Below, piece by piece: positions 35,471 to 44,145 of a DNA stretch of 64,000 nucleotides. Location of the stretch: contig CAIKBL010000017.1 of assembly GCA_903825645.1 (NCBI GenBank), positions 62,001-126,000 on the forward strand, given 5' to 3'. Under the pieces are notes generated by a model. That model did not search any database and was not told the origin of the DNA. It saw only the letters and a program-made list of their open reading frames with translations. The stretch is from an uncultured Pseudomonadota bacterium. GTDB lineage: Bacteria > Pseudomonadota > Gammaproteobacteria > Ga0077536. The position numbers and the translations under genes were made by a program. Each line of letters opens with the position of its first letter. Within the stretch, counting starts at the first letter, position 1.

Positions 35471-37216
35471 TTAGGCCACAGCGGACCCAACAACGGACAA
35501 GGCTACCGCTGGCGAGGGCTCGTAAGCCGATGTCCGTAAGATACGGCCCGGCAACGCCCCCGTGCACTCGTCGTTCTCAAAGGTCGGGACCCCGTTGACG
35601 ATGACGGCACGATAACCTTTGGCCTTCTGAATAAGCCGCTTACCACCGCCAATGATGGGCTCATAAACGGGCTCTTCAGGTGTGACCTCAAGCTTCTCTA
35701 GATCGTAGATGACGATGTCGGCCGGCATTCCTGGTTGCAACGTGCCAATCCCCTCAAGACCAATCGCTGCCGCGCACATATGCGACAGACGCCAATGGGC
35801 CTCTTCTAGAGACATGACCCCTTCATCACGAACCCATTTACTCAACATGACCGTCGGGTACTTACCTAGACACAGAAACTGGGTGTGCGCACCGCCGTCC
35901 GACAATCCAGGAATGACGAGCGGATGTTTCATAATTTCCGCCACCGCCGCATCTTCTGAATTGTTCAAGTCTTCGATCAGGAAAAGCGTCTTTAAAGCCT
36001 CCCCTAGGGCAATTTCACAGAATGCATCAAGCGGTGCAATTCCTTTAGATCGGGCGATTTCGCCGACATACCGACCCTCATATTCAGTTTGGACTGAGTC
36101 GAAGACCTTCATCCTATCCCAGTTTCCCGCCCATAGCCGATTCGTATGGAAATCCAGATCGTGCTGCAATCGGGCGCGCACTTCGGGATTCGTGAGGTTG
36201 GCGATCCGCTCCTCCATTGAACAGGCAAGCGCCTTGTTCCATTCGGGCATGTCATCGAAAAGGTTGTACTCGACCAGATTAAAAAGTGATTCAATGCGAT
36301 GGGCATTACCGAGCGCAAAAATGCGATGACGTTTATTCATTTCCTCCAGACGCCCGAGCGCTTCCTTCCACTGCCCCGGCAAATGATGAACTTGAAGAAT
36401 CGCATTGTAATAGACGGGACGACCGCTTAACTCTGCCCAACGTTCGAGCATGGCCGCTTCATCGGGACCAAGATGGAGGGACTGCGGCGTCACCTCGATA
36501 GAGCCCACGTTGAATTCGCGTGCCACAGAAATAAGCGCCTCCGTTTCCTCCGCACTGGCAATAAGACTTGGCAATTTCGAACCATCAAAATCACGGTCAA
36601 TGAGATTCAGGTCGGTGGAAAGTCCGAGCGCACCGGCCCGATAGCCATCTCGCACAAGCTCTTTCATCTGCTCGAGCTCATCGGGCGTCACTTTCTCTCG
36701 CCGCGAATCCTCTTCCCCCAAGACCCACGCGCGAATGGGGGACTGCGGAATATAGCTCGCTACATTCACGCCGAGCCCCGCGCGTTCGAGCGAATCAAGG
36801 TATTCTCGCTGGGTCACCCAGTCCCACCGCATCCCTTCCTTCATCGCGGCATAGGGGATCGCCTCCACACGCGTCATACGCTGCATGGCGCGTTCGCGGT
36901 CTTCCGGACGACAAGGTGAGAATCCGAAACCGCAAGCTGCGACAACGATGCTGGTAATACCGTGCCAGCACGATTGCGAGGCATACGGATCCCAGTTCAG
37001 TTGCGCATCATAGTGCGTATGTACATCGATAAATCCCGGCGCCACGATAAGTCCACGGGCATCTATCTCGCGACGTCCCTTGCCACGGACCTGACCGAGT
37101 TCCGCGACGCGTCCATCTTTGATCGCGAGATCTCCGGTGAAGGCGGGCATGCGGGTGCCGTCTACAATTCGGCCACCCCGGATAACGATGTCGTATTCGA
37201 TCGATGTCTCTGGCAT
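35471..37216 (-). CDS. N-acyl-D-amino-acid deacylase family amidohydrolase
   Basis: 581-residue metal-dependent amidohydrolase. Begins with the small beta domain YDIVIRGGRIVDGTRMPAF and GFIDVHTHYDAQLNWDP (metal ligands His66 and His68), with further family blocks CGFGFSPCRPEDRE, LSDGGAHTQFLC and C-terminal GMPADIVIYDLEKL. Such enzymes cleave N-acyl-D-amino acids; many in catabolic clusters act on other amides or lactones. ATG 37216 gives the family N-terminus; the frame is open to 37258. A broken paralogous N-terminus occurs at 43738-44048. Confidence 0.88.
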   Translation of the reverse strand: MPETSIEYDIVIRGGRIVDGTRMPAFTGDLAIKDGRVAELGQVRGKGRREIDARGLIVAPGFIDVHTHYDAQLNWDPYASQSCWHGITSIVVAACGFGFSPCRPEDRERAMQRMTRVEAIPYAAMKEGMRWDWVTQREYLDSLERAGLGVNVASYIPQSPIRAWVLGEEDSRREKVTPDELEQMKELVRDGYRAGALGLSTDLNLIDRDFDGSKLPSLIASAEETEALISVAREFNVGSIEVTPQSLHLGPDEAAMLERWAELSGRPVYYNAILQVHHLPGQWKEALGRLEEMNKRHRIFALGNAHRIESLFNLVEYNLFDDMPEWNKALACSMEERIANLTNPEVRARLQHDLDFHTNRLWAGNWDRMKVFDSVQTEYEGRYVGEIARSKGIAPLDAFCEIALGEALKTLFLIEDLNNSEDAAVAEIMKHPLVIPGLSDGGAHTQFLCLGKYPTVMLSKWVRDEGVMSLEEAHWRLSHMCAAAIGLEGIGTLQPGMPADIVIYDLEKLEVTPEEPVYEPIIGGGKRLIQKAKGYRAVIVNGVPTFENDECTGALPGRILRTSAYEPSPAVALSVVGSAVA

Positions 37217-37442
37217 TGTATGCGCTCCCTGATGCGGCCGTGGAACAGAAACCACCATTCCCCCTATTTTCTAGCGGCGGAGGGGAGCAATGGGTTTGAG
37301 TGTCGCACCTAATTTGCGCGCAGTGCGCGCCACGGTCAAGCCAAAACGAACAGGCTCAGCGACCGGGTGTTCAACGGAACAGCTCGTCCTTTCAAATACT
37401 GCGCCGCAATATCCTAATGACGTGCCAAGGAGTAAACAGACG

Positions 37443-38213
37443 ATGGATTTGGGACTGGATAAAAAACGGGCAATTGTTACGGGCGGCACACGAGGGATCG
37501 GTCGGGCGATTGCAGAGCGACTTATCGCGGAAGGCTGTTCGGTCGGGATTTGCGCCCGTAATGAGGACGAAGTTGCGCGGGTCACCTCGGCGCTGCAAGC
37601 AAGCGCGGCACCCGGGGTACTCGTCACCGGCGCGGTCGTAGACGTCGCGGATACCCACGGCGTCACCGCTTGGGTTAATGAGGTCGCGGCCGCCTTTGGC
37701 GGGCTCGATATCGCGATCGCAAACGTCAGCGCGCTGAGTGGATCTCCGGATGAAGAAAGCTGGCGGCTAGCGATGGAAATCGACATGTTGGGCACCATCC
37801 GTGTCGTCGAAGCCGCGCTCCCGCATCTCGAACGCTCGGCCGCGGCCGCCATTGTCGCGATCTCGTCAACGGCGGCACTAGAGGCCTTTGGCGGACCTCG
37901 TCCTTACAATGCGGTGAAAGCGGCCGTTATCAACTACATGTCAAACTTGGCGACAGTCTCCGCGCCAAAGCATATCCGGGCGAATACCGTTTCCCCCGGT
38001 ACGGTCTATTTCGATGAGGGGATCTGGGGCAAGCGTAAACGCGAACAACCTGCGGTTTATGCCAGCGCGTTGGCCAACAATCCTATGGGTCGGATGGGAA
38101 CCCCAGAAGAAGTGGCCAATGCCGTTGCCTTCATCGCGAGTCCGGCCGCGAGCTTTATCACCGGGGCAAATCTTGTCGTAGATGGCGGTTTTACCCGACG
38201 GGTACAATTCTAA
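37443..38213 (+). CDS. short-chain dehydrogenase/reductase
   Basis: 256-residue classical SDR: cofactor loop TGGTRGIG (residues about 13-20), NVSALSG in place of the common NNAG, catalytic Ser in ISSTAALEAFGG and YNAVK (Tyr/Lys). C-terminal GANLVVDGGFTRRVQF is typical. NAD(P)-dependent oxidation or reduction of an alcohol/ketone. ATG 37443 has AAGGAG ten bases upstream; the longer frame from 37290 is unlikely. Its stop overlaps by four bases the stop of the convergent AraC gene. Confidence 0.9.
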   Translation: MDLGLDKKRAIVTGGTRGIGRAIAERLIAEGCSVGICARNEDEVARVTSALQASAAPGVLVTGAVVDVADTHGVTAWVNEVAAAFGGLDIAIANVSALSGSPDEESWRLAMEIDMLGTIRVVEAALPHLERSAAAAIVAISSTAALEAFGGPRPYNAVKAAVINYMSNLATVSAPKHIRANTVSPGTVYFDEGIWGKRKREQPAVYASALANNPMGRMGTPEEVANAVAFIASPAASFITGANLVVDGGFTRRVQF

Positions 38214-39232
38214 ACAACTGGGGCCAACGCGTGTCGTGACCGATAACCGCCGGGGGACACGCCATACCAGCGCTTGAATACCTTGCCAAAATTGGCGGGA
38301 TTCTGGAAACCTAATGCTGCGGCAACCTCTTTGATCTGAGCACCTTCATTCGCGAGTAGCTCGACGGCCCGGGTGCGCAGAAAATAATCGGTAATCGACT
38401 GATAGCTAGTCCCTAGCTGCCGAAGGCGCCGAATGAGGGTGCGGGGCGCGACGTGCAGGTGTCCGGCCACTTCATCAAGCGTGGGTAACGTCCGGTCGCG
38501 TTCAAAACGTTCACACAAGAAATTCCGGACTTGGCCGAGGGCAGTCCGCTCACGCGAAGCGGCGATCCCTATACATTGTGCGAGTGCGTGGGACCACATC
38601 GATTCGTGATAATCGAGATTGCGCAACGCGCGCCAGCTCGCCGGAATCACTAGTGCATGGCGCGGTGCGCCGAACACCACCGGCGACTTGAAATACAGCG
38701 CATAACGGCCGGCATGTGGCGTCGGCGGGTAGTCGAGTTCGATGCGTGCGGCGCGGAAATCAACCGCGTACACCATATGCAGATACTGCTCGAGGATAAT
38801 GAACGGCGTCTCAACGAGGAGAGGCGTCGCGTCGCCCAGCGGAATCAATGGCCAGATCTCCGCAAATGACAAGGCCCCCTCCGTGCGTCCCTGCATGTGC
38901 AGATAAGGGACACGACGGGGGAAATAACGGAGAAAAGTATCAAGCCCTTCCCCCAGCGTAGGCGCGCTCATCAGGGCGATGCTGACGGGTCCATGAAAGT
39001 GGTCGGCAAGCGTGGTCGCCCACGCGAGATACCAGTCGGGCGCCTCCGCCGCCGCCAACGTGTTCTTAATGTATTGCAACGCTTGGCGAACCGTGATGCG
39101 CCGCTCAGCGTCATTCAAATCATTCGGGGTAAGGCCCGTGCCGGCCAGTAGGCGCGCCACTGGAAACAGGCGCGCCAGATGCCGCCCGTAAGTGGCGGGC
39201 ATCAACAGATCTTCAATCGCCTTTATATCCAT
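38210..39232 (-). CDS. AraC-family transcriptional regulator (OruR/ArgR-like)
   Basis: 340-residue regulator with a long N-terminal effector domain (LPARTYG-like ATYGRHLARLFPVARLLAG, then about 190 residues) and a C-terminal double helix-turn-helix, including TLDEVAGHLHVAPRTLIRRL and IKEVAAALGFQNPANFGKVF. This is the arrangement of AraC activators of catabolic genes. It lies between an SDR gene (convergent) and the GST-LEH-LLM genes (divergent, 222 bases away), so it is the natural candidate to activate the latter. Confidence 0.9.
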   Translation of the reverse strand: MDIKAIEDLLMPATYGRHLARLFPVARLLAGTGLTPNDLNDAERRITVRQALQYIKNTLAAAEAPDWYLAWATTLADHFHGPVSIALMSAPTLGEGLDTFLRYFPRRVPYLHMQGRTEGALSFAEIWPLIPLGDATPLLVETPFIILEQYLHMVYAVDFRAARIELDYPPTPHAGRYALYFKSPVVFGAPRHALVIPASWRALRNLDYHESMWSHALAQCIGIAASRERTALGQVRNFLCERFERDRTLPTLDEVAGHLHVAPRTLIRRLRQLGTSYQSITDYFLRTRAVELLANEGAQIKEVAAALGFQNPANFGKVFKRWYGVSPGGYRSRHALAPVV

Positions 39233-39454
39233 TCAAGTCATCCTGGGCGGTCGGCGGCGTGTCATCAAAATAACAGAGATTGACATTGACGTCCCTTCCC
39301 GGTCCCCCAACACGCGCGCTATTGTCTGAGTTAATGGTGAGACAGGACAGCGGACTCTACGAGCCGGGGGCGTTCTGCCGCAGTGGCCAGGTCGACGCCC
39401 CAACTGACAATCGAATCTGCGACCGCGACCACTACCATTTCAGGGAGTCCTCGC

Positions 39455-40402
39455 ATGCCCCAAACAGGTGATCTCATCCTGCACCATTACGACGAGGCGC
39501 CTTTCGCCGAGAAGGTGCGTCTAGTATTTGGGATCAAGGATCTCGCGTGGCATTCGGTCATTCAACCCGCGGCGCTGCCCAAGCCAGATCTGATTCCCCT
39601 GACGGGCGGCTACCGTCGCACCCCAGTCCTTCAGATCGGTGCGGATATTTTCTGCGATACGCAGCTCATCATCGCAGAGATTGAGCGTCTCTATCCGCTA
39701 CCCAGTGTGTTTCCCGACGGCAATCCAGGCCTTGCCCTTGCGCTCGGAAGCTGGGCACACGGGCCGTACGTCGTCACCTCGGTCGCCTTGTACATGGGGG
39801 CCGCTGATCCCTTTGCGGGGGATATAAACCTGCCGTCACATTTTTTTGAAGATCGCAAAAAAATGTGGATGACGCAGTTCGACACCGAACAGCTGAAAGC
39901 GAAACTGCCGGGCTATCGCACCCGTCTGCGAGCGCACACCGACTTTCTCAATCAACAGTTGGCGGATGGCCGCGCATTCCTGACCGGTGACCGGCCAGGA
40001 TTGGTTGACCTGCACGCACTATGGAACCCCTGGTTCCTGCGGCGCTTCGCGCCCGCGGACGCGCGCTGGGCCTACGACCCCTATCCTCAAATTGCGGCAT
40101 GGGAAGCACGTCTGGACCGCATCGGTCATGGCACTCGACAGGAAATGGCACCCGCTCAAGCGCTGGATATCGCACGGCAGTCCATCCCCTTGCCTGCTTG
40201 CGGTGTGAGCCCCGACGATCCTCTTGCCATCGACGCGGGAACACCGGTGGTCGTCACGCCCAGTGACTATGCGCAAGTCCCGGTGACGGGCACATTGGTC
40301 GGCACAACCGTTCAGTCTGTGTCCATTAGGCGGGAGGATCCGCGGGTCGGCGAAGTGGTCGTTCATTTTCCCAAAATTGGCTACGAAATCGTCCGTAGCT
40401 GA
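39455..40402 (+). CDS. glutathione S-transferase family protein with C-terminal extension
   Basis: 315 residues: thioredoxin-like GST N-domain (LHHYDEAPFAEKVRLVFGIK, TGGYRRTPVLQIGADIFCDT), helical C-domain (about 85-230), and about 80 further residues (240-315) of beta character. The extension recalls GST proteins of degradation clusters. Glutathione transferases conjugate or dehalogenate electrophiles, including epoxides; the neighbours are epoxide-hydrolase-family genes. ATG 39455 with AGGGAG upstream fixes the start; the leader CAGGGAGTCC also precedes the next gene. Confidence 0.85.
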   Translation: MPQTGDLILHHYDEAPFAEKVRLVFGIKDLAWHSVIQPAALPKPDLIPLTGGYRRTPVLQIGADIFCDTQLIIAEIERLYPLPSVFPDGNPGLALALGSWAHGPYVVTSVALYMGAADPFAGDINLPSHFFEDRKKMWMTQFDTEQLKAKLPGYRTRLRAHTDFLNQQLADGRAFLTGDRPGLVDLHALWNPWFLRRFAPADARWAYDPYPQIAAWEARLDRIGHGTRQEMAPAQALDIARQSIPLPACGVSPDDPLAIDAGTPVVVTPSDYAQVPVTGTLVGTTVQSVSIRREDPRVGEVVVHFPKIGYEIVRS

Positions 40403-40458
40403 AAATATCTGTACCGCTAGCGAAGTAAAACTAGAGACGAAATCCTCAGGGAGTCCGC

Positions 40459-40872
40459 ATGACCGAAGCAGAAATCACCGAACGAAACGTCAGAAAAGTC
40501 CGCCTTTTCATCGACGCTTGGGCAGCTATTGATCCCGACGTCGCCATGGCGTGTCTGTCCGATGACATCATCTACATCAACCAGCCGTTGGCGCCAGTCG
40601 TCGGTCAGCGGGATGTACGTAAAATTGTGGAAGGGATCATGAAGCTTTCACGCAAAGTGCACTGGGAATTACGTAACTGCTTCGGGCGGGGCAACACCGT
40701 CGTGACTGAGCGGCTGGATTGCTGGGATTTCGACGGCCATGGTTGGGGTCTCAAGTTACCCTGCATTGGCATGTTCGACGTTGATGCGGCAGGGAAGATT
40801 TGTGGGTGGCGTGATTATTTCGACAACCGCATGTGGTTCGAGAATGGCGGACCTACCCTTCACCTAGATTGA
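40459..40872 (+). CDS. limonene-1,2-epoxide hydrolase family protein (copy 1)
   Basis: 137-residue NTF2-like alpha+beta barrel. All five active-site positions of Rhodococcus limonene-1,2-epoxide hydrolase are present in order: Tyr39 and Asn41 (IYIN, matching Y53/N55), Arg85 and Asp87 (ERLD, matching R99/D101) and Asp119 (WRDYFD, matching D132). The enzyme adds water to an epoxide in one step, giving a vicinal diol, without a covalent intermediate. Ribosome binding site AGGGAG. It lies 56 bases after the GST gene and about 75 before the LLM gene. The true substrate is unknown; other NTF2-like isomerases share the fold, but not this residue set. Confidence 0.8.
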   Translation: MTEAEITERNVRKVRLFIDAWAAIDPDVAMACLSDDIIYINQPLAPVVGQRDVRKIVEGIMKLSRKVHWELRNCFGRGNTVVTERLDCWDFDGHGWGLKLPCIGMFDVDAAGKICGWRDYFDNRMWFENGGPTLHLD

Positions 40873-40947
40873 ATACGCCGCGTATCGTGCACGTCACGAA
40901 GGCGCGTCAATACGCTGATACCGACAAAAACACGGGAGACCGCGCAC

Positions 40948-42072
40948 ATGCACGTAGGACATACCGCAATATTTCAGAACCCAAACCAAGCGGTCACCGA
41001 TTACCAGATCTATCGGGAAGACATGGCCCTTGCCAAAGAAGCCGCTGATCTGGGTTTCCAGTCCGTCTGGGGTATAGAACACCATTTCACGGATTATATT
41101 ATGAATCCGAACGTCACCCAATTCTTGTCCTATATGGCAGGCTATCACCCGACGGTCAAGGTGGGATCGATGGTCGTCGTGATGCCTTGGTATCCGGCGA
41201 TACGGATCGCGGAGAACATGGCCATGCTTGACGCCATGTCGGACGGACGGGCGATTTTTGGCATGGGCCGGGGCCTTGCACGTGTCGAGTACGAAGGTCT
41301 GCAGATCGATCAAAATGAATCAACTGACCGCTTCATTGAAACGGCTCGGGCGGTATTGGCCGGTCTTGAACAAGGCTACGTGGAAAGCGACGGGAAGTTC
41401 ATCAAGCAACCCCGCGTACGCATTCGACCCGAACCTTTCAAGACCTTCCATGGCCGTTGTTACGCGGCTGCCGTATCACCTTCTTCCGCACCCATTCTCG
41501 CCCAGCTCGGCATCGGCATGCTGATTATTCCGCAGAAACCGTTTGCCGATCACCTCAAGGATGTGGAAATTCACGCGGCGCTCTATGGCAAGGTACACGG
41601 TAGCGCCCCACCCAAACCGATTATTACTTCTTACGTATTCTGCGATCGTGATGCCGGACGTGCGGAAGAGATGGCCCGAAAATATATTGGTGGGTACTGG
41701 CGGGAGGTCGTTCGTCACTACGAATTACTCGGCGAACATTTCAAGGACATCAAGAACTACGAGCACTACCAGCAACAAGCCGCGGCCTATGACGAAAATG
41801 GCGTCGTGGATCTATTCCTTTCTATGCAGGTTTATGGAACGCCCGAACAATGTTACGAAAAAGTCTTCGCCATGCATGCGATGTTTGATATCTGCGGAAA
41901 TGTGTCCGCTTTCAAATTCGCCGGCATGCCCTTCGTCGATGCCCAAGCAAGTCAGAGACTCTACGCCAAGGAAGTCATGCCGGAATTACGTAAGTTAGGC
42001 ACCTCGGCGCCGTTCGACGATGGGGCGATAGTGCCGCCGGCCTTCATGACCCATAAGGCCCACGCGGCCTGA
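40948..42072 (+). CDS. LLM-class flavin-dependent oxidoreductase between two epoxide-hydrolase-like genes
   Basis: 374-residue luciferase-like oxidoreductase. Marks: SVWGIEHHFTDYIMNP near residue 40, VKVGSMVVVMPWYPAIRIAE, SDGRAIFGMGRGLARVEY (about 98-115) and C-terminal VYGTPEQCYEKV. Closest relative in the window is 19244-20359. GGGAG lies before the ATG. Being flanked by LEH-family genes (40459 and 42108) on the same strand with small gaps, it may supply the epoxide or oxidise the diol; this is inference from gene order. Confidence 0.88.
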   Translation: MHVGHTAIFQNPNQAVTDYQIYREDMALAKEAADLGFQSVWGIEHHFTDYIMNPNVTQFLSYMAGYHPTVKVGSMVVVMPWYPAIRIAENMAMLDAMSDGRAIFGMGRGLARVEYEGLQIDQNESTDRFIETARAVLAGLEQGYVESDGKFIKQPRVRIRPEPFKTFHGRCYAAAVSPSSAPILAQLGIGMLIIPQKPFADHLKDVEIHAALYGKVHGSAPPKPIITSYVFCDRDAGRAEEMARKYIGGYWREVVRHYELLGEHFKDIKNYEHYQQQAAAYDENGVVDLFLSMQVYGTPEQCYEKVFAMHAMFDICGNVSAFKFAGMPFVDAQASQRLYAKEVMPELRKLGTSAPFDDGAIVPPAFMTHKAHAA

Positions 42073-42107
42073 GGGGCGCGCGACTTGACTAACTCCGGAG
42101 ATTTTTT

Positions 42108-42527
42108 ATGAGCAACTCGATGAATGCTAGAATTATGCGCAACGAGGCGGTGGTGCGCGCGTTCCTCAAAGGCTGGGATGATCGCGACGTCGATGCCTGC
42201 ATGGCGCAGGTCACCGATGACATGTGTTATCTCAACCAGCCATTGGAAGCGATCCGAGGAAAAGAGAATGTGCGAAAAATGATTGCCTCGATCTTCGCGC
42301 CAGCGAAACATGTTGAATTCAAACTCGTCCATGTTTTCGGACATGAAAACAAGGTCATCACGGAACGTCTTGATCAATGGGACTGGAATGGCAATGGGAC
42401 ATGGGAACTACAGTTGCCGGTCTGCGGCATGTTCGAACTCACGGAGGACGGAAAAATCCATGAATGGCGTGAGTACTATGACAATCAGCACTGGAGCGGC
42501 AACGGCGGACCAAGTCTTGTTCTTTAA
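42108..42527 (+). CDS. limonene-1,2-epoxide hydrolase family protein (copy 2)
   Basis: 139-residue NTF2-like protein, paralogue of 40459-40872 (shared NQPL, ENVRK/RDVRK, TERLD and NGGP segments). Active-site equivalents Tyr41, Asn43 (CYLN), Arg87 and Asp89 (ERLD) are kept, but the position of the LEH catalytic Asp132 is Glu122 (WREYYD). It may be a slower hydrolase, have changed specificity or form a heterodimer with copy 1. CGGAGA lies six bases before the ATG; 35 bases after the LLM stop. Confidence 0.78.
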   Translation: MSNSMNARIMRNEAVVRAFLKGWDDRDVDACMAQVTDDMCYLNQPLEAIRGKENVRKMIASIFAPAKHVEFKLVHVFGHENKVITERLDQWDWNGNGTWELQLPVCGMFELTEDGKIHEWREYYDNQHWSGNGGPSLVL

Positions 42528-42766
42528 AATTGCACGCCTAGTCCGCAGGCGCCGGTTTGCGCCGCTCGTCTGACTCACACCGGCATCGGTCAGGTGCTCC
42601 AGAAGACGGCGAAGGTAGGATGGGCCCGTAGGGTTCGCGCGACACGGCGGCACCCTAGGCTCGGGCCACCGTATCACCCGATCTGCTCGGGCAGGGTTCA
42701 ACTCTCGTCGCTCCTGTACCCGGACCTCACACGCGTCACGATGCGACCCATCGCGCGAGCGTCGGG

Positions 42767-43163
42767 CTACCCGTAATCATGATAATCGTAGACTCGACCG
42801 TCGCGGACGCTCCAGATACATGCCAACTCCAGGCCAACGTCTCTCCTCGGGTGGCAAACCCCGGGATGTCGACGATCGGGATAGCTTCCCAGGTCAACTC
42901 CATCACAACATGGACATTGGCAACGAACTGGCGGCGCACTGAATGAAACTGCCGGTCGGACACTACGAGGGCAAACTCACGCATGATTGCTAGTATCGCT
43001 TCCGCGCCTTGCAGGACCACGCCGCGGTTGTGATGTTCAACGTGCAGGTCGCCATGCATCAGGTGGCGGAGCGTTTCAAAATCCTTGGCGTTGTAAGCCT
43101 CAATCCAATTATTCGCGACAGTAATCTAGCCGTTCGTAAAGAAATTTCCTCAGCAAGGGCCAT
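42767..43163 (-). pseudogene. SnoaL/NTF2-like protein, frameshifted
   Basis: Remnant of a small NTF2-like protein. The central frame carries NWIEAYNAKDFETLRHLM and continues GDLHVEHHNRGVVLQGAE, typical of SnoaL-like proteins. Upstream the frame is closed by TAG at 43126-43128 with no start codon before the homology, while MALAEEISLRT from ATG 43163 lies in another frame. Near 42828 a one-base loss shifts the rest: the expected C-terminus VRDGRVYDYHDYG followed by TAG (42767) is in the third frame. At least two frameshifts, so not functional. Confidence 0.65.
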
Positions 43164-43342
43164 GTGGGTAGGTAGGACATAACCCTCGGACCCTCGTCGC
43201 CAATCGCGGTGACTGTCCTGAGCTTGTTTCTGAAAGTTGAGGATGAAACGGCGCACGCAGGGGTATCAGCGGATTCAAGCCAAGCCGTTAGCCGAGGAGG
43301 CATAGCGCGCCGATGTAACCGAATTCAGCGCACAGGCGCGGA

Positions 43343-43740
43343 TTAAGAACATCGCACGGTCCCGTCAGCACGGTACTGCGTAATTTCGTCGTCACTGTAA
43401 CCTGCTTCCTTCAACAACTCGCGCGTATGTTCGCCGAGCCGGGGAGGTACCCGCCCCAGCGCGGTGCGCGCACCATTGAAGCGAAGCGGCTGCGCCACCC
43501 CGCGAAGCGTGCCGCGGGTGGCACTGGTATAATCATGCACCATCCCTGACTCGTGCGTATGCGGGTGGGCCGACAACTCGCCCAGATTATGCGCCGGTGA
43601 GCACGGGATCCCGCTGTCCGCCAGCGCAGCTATCCAAGCGGCACGGGTACGGTTACGCATGATCGCGCTGACTATTGAGACGGTCTCCTTGCGATGCCAC
43701 ACTCGATCGGCATTGGTCAAGAATTCAGGTCGAGAGGCGA
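43343..43740 (-). pseudogene. C-terminal fragment of a CaiB/BaiF (family III) CoA-transferase
   Basis: About 130 residues matching only the C-terminal third of a family III CoA-transferase: EFLTNADRVWHRKETV, GIPCSPAHNLGELSAHPH and PPRLGEHTRELLKEAGYSDD. A complete protein would be about 400 residues and carry an N-terminal catalytic Asp; none of that is present. Homology begins at about 43740, exactly where the broken amidohydrolase fragment ends, so both appear joined by a deletion. The first ATG (43720) is inside the conserved region and not a natural start. Confidence 0.75.
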
Positions 43741-44048
43741 GTCCCGTTTAGCCGGGTGCGCCGGTGCAAACCCCACGCCGCAATTGCCCATCACCGCCGT
43801 CGTCACCCGATGCCAGCAAGGATGGCGTGAGGCACGCGTCCCAAGTCGCCTGTCCATCGTAGTGGGTATGGATGTCCACCCAACCTAGCGTTAAAAAAAA
43901 GCCCATCGGCTTTAATTTCGCGGTGACCCCTCCCAAGTTTGCCACCAACCGCGGTGATCCGATCCCCGTCCAGTGCGACGTCTCCCGAACGCGCGGCCGC
44001 GCCAGTACCATCGATAATCAACGCATCGCGGATGACGAGATCATGCAT
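43738..44048 (-). pseudogene. N-terminal fragment of an N-acyl-D-amino-acid deacylase family amidohydrolase, frameshifted
   Basis: From ATG 44048: HDLVIRDALIIDGTGAAARS, then a frame change at a run of eight Ts (minus strand, near 43895), GWVDIHTHYDGQATWD with the metal HxH, another change near 43820, and WHRVTTAVMGNCGVGFAPAH. Homology stops after about 100 residues; about 450 are missing. Related to the intact gene at 35471-37216. The remainder was replaced by the CoA-transferase fragment at 43343-43740. Confidence 0.75.
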
Positions 44049-44081
44049 GGGAAATACTTTGGGTGGAAAACACAAACACTA

Positions 44082-44126
44082 ACGGGCTGTTGCGAGCCTG
44101 TCTGCGCCCGTTCGGGCGCACAGACA
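44082..44126 (-). terminator. tandem hairpins downstream of the C45 gene
   Basis: Two adjacent inverted repeats: TGTCTG/CAGACA enclosing CGCCCG/CGGGCG (44099-44126), then ACGGGCT/AGCCTGT with loop GTTGCG (44082-44101). On the minus strand they are followed by TAGTGTTTGTGTTTTCC. They lie 20-64 bases after the stop at 44146. The left arm ACGGGCTGTTG is identical to that of the terminator at 19201. Confidence 0.5.
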
Positions 44127-44145
44127 CGGACATCCGCGATGCGCG

